Shown here: in pieces, positions 13,372 through 15,328 of the stretch
How the letters are laid out: each line of letters begins with the position of its first letter
Numbering within the stretch: position 1 is the stretch's first letter
DNA from: Clostridiales bacterium
GTDB taxonomy: Bacteria; Bacillota; Clostridia; WRLR01
DNA: 15,328 nucleotides
Reading direction: 5' to 3'
Assembly (NCBI GenBank): GCA_031263625.1
Contig: JAISFK010000390.1
Span: 1 to 15,328, forward strand
Made by a program: the position numbers and the translations under genes
The notes under the pieces: model-generated
Seen by the model: only the letters and a program-made list of their open reading frames with translations
Database searches by the model: none
What the model was told of the DNA's origin: nothing

Positions 13372-14628
13372 ATGACGAAACTCACTCGCGACGAAACCGC
13401 GCTGCTGCGCCAGCTGGGCGAAACCTACATGCGCCACGCGTCGCTGCCCGTGCAGCGGGAGAAGCTGCGCCTCTGGAAGGCGCACAACCGAAAAGCCGGG
13501 GAGCGCCCGATGGTCGTCCTCGACCAGCTGCCCTGGCACGAGCTGGAGGCCGCCGCGCCGGACGCGCTGCGCCTGCAGATCGGCGACCGCTATTGGCGGG
13601 GCGTGGAACGGGGCCTGCGCCAGCAGATCTACCAGTGGGAAAATTTCCCCGCGGACATGGTGCTGGAGCCGTTCATCGCCGTTCCCGCCGCGATCGGCAA
13701 GTCCGGCTTCGGCGTGGATCTCGACGAGGACAAGATTGTGAAAGTGCAGAACGAAACGGCGTCCTCGCATTTTTACAAGCCCGTCATCAAGGAGCCGGAG
13801 GATCTGGCTAAGATCCACGACGTGCATTTCACGCGGGACGACGCGCAGAGCGCGGAAAACCTGCAAGAGGCGCGGCGCGTCTTCGACGGGATCGCGCCCG
13901 TTTGCCTGACCCACGGCGAGCAGTTCCATTTGGGCGCCTGGGACTCGCTCGCCACCTGGCTGGGCGTGGAAAACGTGTACTTCGATCTGCTCGACCGCCC
14001 CGAATTCCTGCACGCGGCCATTAGGCGCACAACCGACGCGATTTTGTCCGGCATCGACGACACGGAGCGGCTGGAGGTCTGCGACGACGTCGCCAAGACG
14101 TGCCACTGCAGCTATGCGTACACGGACGACTTCCTGCCGGACTTCGGGCAGGGCAAGGGCGCGAAGCCGCAAAACAGCTGGGCCTACGGTCTGGCGCAGC
14201 TGTTCAGCTCCGTCGCGCCCGACGTCACGCGCGAGTTTGAGCTCCCCTATATTTGTGAGATGGCCGCGCGCTTCGGCAGGATCTATTACGGCTGCTGCGA
14301 GCGCCTGGACGACCGACTGGACCTCGTCGCGCAGATCCCGAACGTGCAGAAGGTTTCGTGCAGCCCGTGGAACGACAGGGAGCTTTTTTGCGGGCGCCTC
14401 CCTAAGAGCCTGATCGTCTCCTTCAAGCCCAACCCGGCCAACCTCGCGGGCGTCTCCCCCAACGAGGACGCCGCGCGGGCCGACGTGTTGCAGAGCCTGG
14501 CCGCCGCGCGGGAAAACGGCCTGAGCGCGGAGCTGATTCTGAAAGACGTCTCCACCGTCGGCGGCGAGCCGGGCAGGCTGGCGCGCTGGGCCGACATGGC
14601 CGTGCGGGCGGCAGAAGGAGTGGCGTAA
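13372..14628 (+). CDS. Uroporphyrinogen decarboxylase (URO-D)-like protein
   Basis: This 418-residue protein resembles the URO-D/MtaA-like TIM-barrel group, whose anaerobic members often act in corrinoid-dependent methyl transfer or have unknown roles instead of making heme. Visible marks are HGEQFHLGAWDSLATWLGVENVYFDLLDRPEFLHAAIRR (181-219), a segment typical of this group, YADDF-like AYTDDFLPDFG (249-259), and IYYGCCERLDDRLDLVAQIPNVQKVSCSPW (304-333), where the YGCCE cysteines are likely metal ligands. The end KDVSTVGGEPGRLARWADMAV matches the family C-terminus. The ATG at 13372 has AAGGAAGG at 13353-13360; an upstream in-frame TTG at 13327 would include that Shine-Dalgarno and is rejected. 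No corrinoid protein, methyltransferase partner or heme gene is adjacent, so the substrate stays open. Confidence 0.85.
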   Translation: MTKLTRDETALLRQLGETYMRHASLPVQREKLRLWKAHNRKAGERPMVVLDQLPWHELEAAAPDALRLQIGDRYWRGVERGLRQQIYQWENFPADMVLEPFIAVPAAIGKSGFGVDLDEDKIVKVQNETASSHFYKPVIKEPEDLAKIHDVHFTRDDAQSAENLQEARRVFDGIAPVCLTHGEQFHLGAWDSLATWLGVENVYFDLLDRPEFLHAAIRRTTDAILSGIDDTERLEVCDDVAKTCHCSYAYTDDFLPDFGQGKGAKPQNSWAYGLAQLFSSVAPDVTREFELPYICEMAARFGRIYYGCCERLDDRLDLVAQIPNVQKVSCSPWNDRELFCGRLPKSLIVSFKPNPANLAGVSPNEDAARADVLQSLAAARENGLSAELILKDVSTVGGEPGRLARWADMAVRAAEGVA

Positions 14629-14663
14629 GCGCGGCGCGCGGGGTGCGGAAAGCCCAAAAGCGC

Positions 14664-14692
14664 TTGACATGCGCGGGCAGATACTGTAAAGT
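14664..14692 (+). promoter_or_regulatory. Promoter with an overlapping dyad, upstream of a structured non-coding region
   Basis: A perfect TTGACA (14664-14669), 17 bp, then TAAAGT (14687-14692). The -10 is embedded in ATACT-GTAA-AGTAT (14681-14694), a small inverted repeat that could be an operator. No convincing protein gene follows. Confidence 0.6.
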
Positions 14693-14698
14693 ATGGTT

Positions 14699-14833
14699 AT
14701 TATGAACAATATACTGACGAGCATTTGAATATACCATAAATGCGAGTCAGTAATACTCGTTTCCTCTGTCCTACCGCAATTTGCGGTCGGAATTTCCGAT
14801 CGAACACGAGTATAACTTGCGGCATGCGCCGCA
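14699..14833 (+). ncRNA. Candidate structured RNA (run of hairpins)
   Basis: Directly after the promoter there is a stem TACTGAC-GA-GCATTT (14712-14726) pairing with AAATGC-GA-GTCAGTA (14738-14752), with a symmetrical GA/GA internal loop. Next comes ATACTCGT (14753-14760) pairing with ACGAGTAT (14806-14813), enclosing two short palindromes, ACCGCAATTTGCGGT (14773-14787) and TCGGAATTTCCGA (14787-14799). TGCGGC-ATGC-GCCGCA (14818-14833) follows. No U-tract terminator is seen. I do not recognise a known RNA class, and a DNA-level element is possible. Confidence 0.4.
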
Positions 14834-14897
14834 TCGGGCGCAGGGCGCCGCGCGCTGGCAGGATTGAGCGGCCAAGAAGCGCACAAGCGGGTGCGCA

Positions 14898-14931
14898 CAA
14901 GAAGCGATCAAGAAGCGATCAAGCAAGCGGT
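14898..14931. repeat. 11-12-bp tandem repeat CAAGAAGCGAT
   Basis: CAAGAAGCGAT occurs twice in a row (14898-14919), followed by CAAGCAAGCGGT (14920-14931). Looser forms precede it from about 14874. Confidence 0.7.
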
Positions 14932-14947
14932 CAAGCCGCTGTTTTGG

Positions 14948-14979
14948 CAAGTGCGGATAACTATAGTATTCTGCACTAA
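14948..14979. other. Diverged copy of the 32-bp palindrome
   Basis: This 32-mer matches the perfect palindrome at 15094-15125 at 25 positions. It keeps the outer arms AGTGC and GCACT and a symmetric ACTATAGT centre. The two centres are 146 bp apart. Confidence 0.6.
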
Positions 14980-15093
14980 CCGAGGGCGGGCCGGCGTAGG
15001 CAGAATCGCACAAAGATTCAGGACGACGCAACGCCCTGTAGTAAGATTAAATGGGAATTTTAGATGTTTGGAGGGATGATTAACGCAGGATTT

Positions 15094-15125
15094 TTAGTGC
15101 AGATAAGTATACTTATCTGCACTAA
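15094..15125. other. Perfect 32-bp palindrome
   Basis: TTAGTGCAGATAAGTA followed immediately by its exact reverse complement TACTTATCTGCACTAA, with no central spacer. It is AT-rich compared with its surroundings and lies in a stretch without a gene. It is not followed by a T-run on either strand, so it is not a standard terminator. A binding site for a dimeric protein or a recombination or mobile-element end is more likely. Confidence 0.9.
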
Positions 15126-15190
15126 TCAGACAGGCGCGAAAGAGCAGGGCCATTGGCGAAATTTGGCGAAAAATTCGGTTGTTGGATATT

Positions 15191-15218
15191 GGCGCGATGC
15201 GCCTGCAGCATTTGCTGC
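15191..15218. other. Two adjacent short hairpins near the right edge
   Basis: GGCGC-GAT-GCGCC (15191-15203) and GCAGC-ATTT-GCTGC (15205-15218) follow each other directly. In GC-rich DNA such short stems can arise by chance. Apart from these and the palindromes, 14834-15328 holds nothing I can support as a gene. Confidence 0.35.
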
Positions 15219-15328
15219 GGCAAAAGGCGCGCGCTGGCGCAAGGCGGGAAAGCGCGGAGCGGCAAGGGCGCGGTCTGAGCTTTGCCGGGGCGCGGTTGCG
15301 TCGCGCGTATTCGATGCCTGAATATATG

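Noticed and set aside
13177..14898. 573-codon minus-strand frame opposite the URO-D-like gene
   Set aside because: The plus-strand product matches a known family over its full length. The minus frame has shadow composition, runs across the antisense promoter and has no ribosome site.
14740..14979. 79-codon plus frame after the 14664 promoter
   Set aside because: No Shine-Dalgarno, Arg/Ser/Ala-rich composition, and it crosses all the hairpins and tandem repeats; the region looks non-coding.
15064..15321. 85-codon plus frame across the 32-bp palindrome
   Set aside because: GGAGGG lies after its first ATG and directly against the second, so no start is properly spaced. The second half is Arg/Ala/Lys-rich like other spurious frames here.

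Overview
The window reads as a piece of chromosome from a high-GC, anaerobic Firmicute of the Clostridia type. The first gene block has the order darA (yaaQ) - yaaR - holB - ricT (yaaT), the conserved Bacillus/Clostridia arrangement. Shine-Dalgarno sequences are strong and of AGGAGG type, there is a one-domain rubredoxin, and AUA and AGG codons are used freely in spite of the high GC. No rRNA, tRNA, CRISPR array, integrase or transposase gene is visible.

Layout. (1) 1-399, minus strand: the 5' part of a secreted protein gene that leaves the window. (2) 400-716: spacer with a 10-bp minisatellite and a good sigma-A promoter. (3) 717-4044, plus: darA, yaaR, holB and ricT, joining c-di-AMP sensing, the replisome clamp loader and the RicT Fe-S/RNA-processing factor. 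The tmk and yabA genes that flank this block in Bacillus subtilis are absent. HolB carries three Gly/Ala-rich insertions. (4) 4045-5051: repeat-rich, mostly non-coding DNA around a convergent rubredoxin gene. (5) 5052-10964, minus: one very large gene of about 1970 codons for an unrecognised modular protein, with helical N-terminal parts, a beta-rich Gly/Ala section, an acidic linker, Ala-rich and Glu/Ala/Arg helices, a duplicated module of about 88 residues and a Gln/Ala/Arg/Pro tail. (6) 10965-11210: AT-rich divergent spacer with tandem 12-13-bp motifs. (7) 11211-12953, plus: a class I SAM methyltransferase and a DUF2225 zinc-ribbon protein, separated only by seven 17-bp tandem repeats. (8) 12950-13248: a compact two-promoter cassette, described below. 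(9) 13372-14628, plus: a uroporphyrinogen-decarboxylase-like protein. (10) 14629-15328: no convincing gene, but a promoter, a run of RNA-like hairpins and two related palindromes, one a perfect 32-mer.

The most interesting part is 12950-13248. A consensus-like promoter (TTGACG-N17-TATAGT) drives a 32-residue amphipathic peptide whose Shine-Dalgarno lies inside a perfect 8-bp hairpin ending one base before the ATG. Facing it is a second consensus-like promoter (TTGACG-N18-TATAAT) on the minus strand. Its short transcript would end at a perfect 9-bp hairpin just past the peptide's stop codon. Both predicted RNAs begin with the same GCGAGG sequence, and the antisense RNA can pair with the peptide's Shine-Dalgarno. 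This is the architecture of a type I toxin-antitoxin locus. The peptide's D-R-D-R-D-K ladder at 3/4 spacing resembles the charge-zipper pattern discussed for TisB. All of this is inference from sequence.

A second theme is repeat expansion. Minisatellites with units of 8 to 86 bp fill several spacers, and Gly/Ala-rich insertions have entered otherwise ordinary housekeeping proteins (HolB, the DUF2225 protein).
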